This document shows, one piece after another, positions 63,781 to 64,000 of a stretch of 64,000 nt of DNA. The first letter of the stretch is position 1; the number at the start of each line of letters is the position of its first letter. The translations under genes were made by a program, and so were the position numbers. The notes beneath the pieces are model-generated. The model made no database searches. It worked only from the letters and a program-made list of their open reading frames with translations, and had not been told where the DNA came from. This DNA comes from Pascua guehoae (taxonomy: Eukaryota > Basidiomycota > Tremellomycetes > Trichosporonales > Trichosporonaceae). The stretch covers positions 282,309 through 346,308 of the forward strand of contig BCJX01000022.1 in the NCBI GenBank assembly GCA_001600415.1, read 5' to 3'.

Positions 63781-64000
63781 AGGCTTGGGAACCGAACACA
63801 AACCTAGCACCGTAACTCCGTCTCGGCCTGCAAGACGGCTCGGACTCACGGGATTGACGACCTAGAGGAAGGCGCCGGGGCCAGGGGGTTGCTGCGACAN
63901 GCACGCGGAGGGGGACGCGGAAGGACGGAAGGACGGAGCGGAGACGGAGGTGGCGCCGCGGAGGTGTCGGAGGGAGCAAGTGCCGAGGCAACTGGTTGTC
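63781..64000. other. Window end; purine-rich, low-quality sequence
   Basis: An ambiguous base at 63900 and a GGAAGGACGGA-type purine-rich repeat follow the last gene. No feature is supported before the window ends. Confidence 0.4.

Noticed and set aside
1..64000. CRISPR arrays, insertion sequences or prophage-like elements
   Set aside because: No spaced direct repeats, transposase frames or terminal inverted repeats are seen, and the gene structure is clearly eukaryotic.

Overview
The window looks like nuclear DNA of a basidiomycete yeast, most likely Tremellomycetes and probably Trichosporonales. The evidence is GC-rich sequence, many very short introns (often 34-60 nt) with GTRNGT donors and CTRAC branch points just before CAG or TAG acceptors, microexons, tRNA genes with introns after position 37, and a secreted and cell-wall gene set of fungal type. 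Gene models were built by hand from splice signals and reading phase. Nearly all close in phase, but single boundaries may be off by one or a few bases.

Layout. 0-6 kb: a secreted CBM13 lectin (-), a small putative mitochondrial membrane protein (-) and a secreted SH3-like protein (+). 6.4-11 kb: a full-length ABCC-type ABC exporter (-). 12.4-19.1 kb: three intronless genes, namely aconitase X (-), a coiled-coil protein (-) and an SsuD-like flavin monooxygenase (+) with two CACGTG boxes upstream. 19.6-28 kb: a Cys-rich basic protein (-), a secreted group XII-like phospholipase A2 (+), tRNA-Arg(ACG) (-), a WSC-domain secreted protein (+) and tRNA-Ser(AGA) (-). 30.3-34.6 kb: a 21-exon chitin synthase (+). 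37-38.5 kb: a secreted class 3 lipase (-). 42.3-44.6 kb: a Git1/phosphate-type MFS permease (+). 45.5-48.8 kb: a coiled-coil protein, a truncated tandem relative of it, and a DUF4097-like repeat protein (all +). 50.6-54.4 kb: a single-pass membrane protein and an uncharacterised protein (+). 54.6-58.4 kb: a Dal5-type permease (-) divergent from a 2OG-Fe(II) oxygenase (+). 58.6-61.7 kb: a secreted GMC oxidoreductase with a C-terminal CBM13 lectin module (-), carrying an apparent one-base frameshift. 62-63.8 kb: two uncharacterised genes (+).

Theme. At least six genes encode secreted or wall-related proteins: the lectin, SH3-like, PLA2, WSC and lipase proteins and GMC-CBM13, with chitin synthase as the wall polymer enzyme. 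A second group concerns nutrient use: SsuD-like desulfonation, aconitase X (hydroxyproline dehydration), the Git1-like and Dal5-like permeases and the 2OG oxygenase. The most interesting observations are the GMC-CBM13 fusion and its lectin-only relative, the intronless bacterial-type enzyme block with a sulfur-type promoter, the permease/oxygenase divergent pair, the uncharacterised Cys-rich basic protein, and the tandem MDA-x-DSH gene pair.
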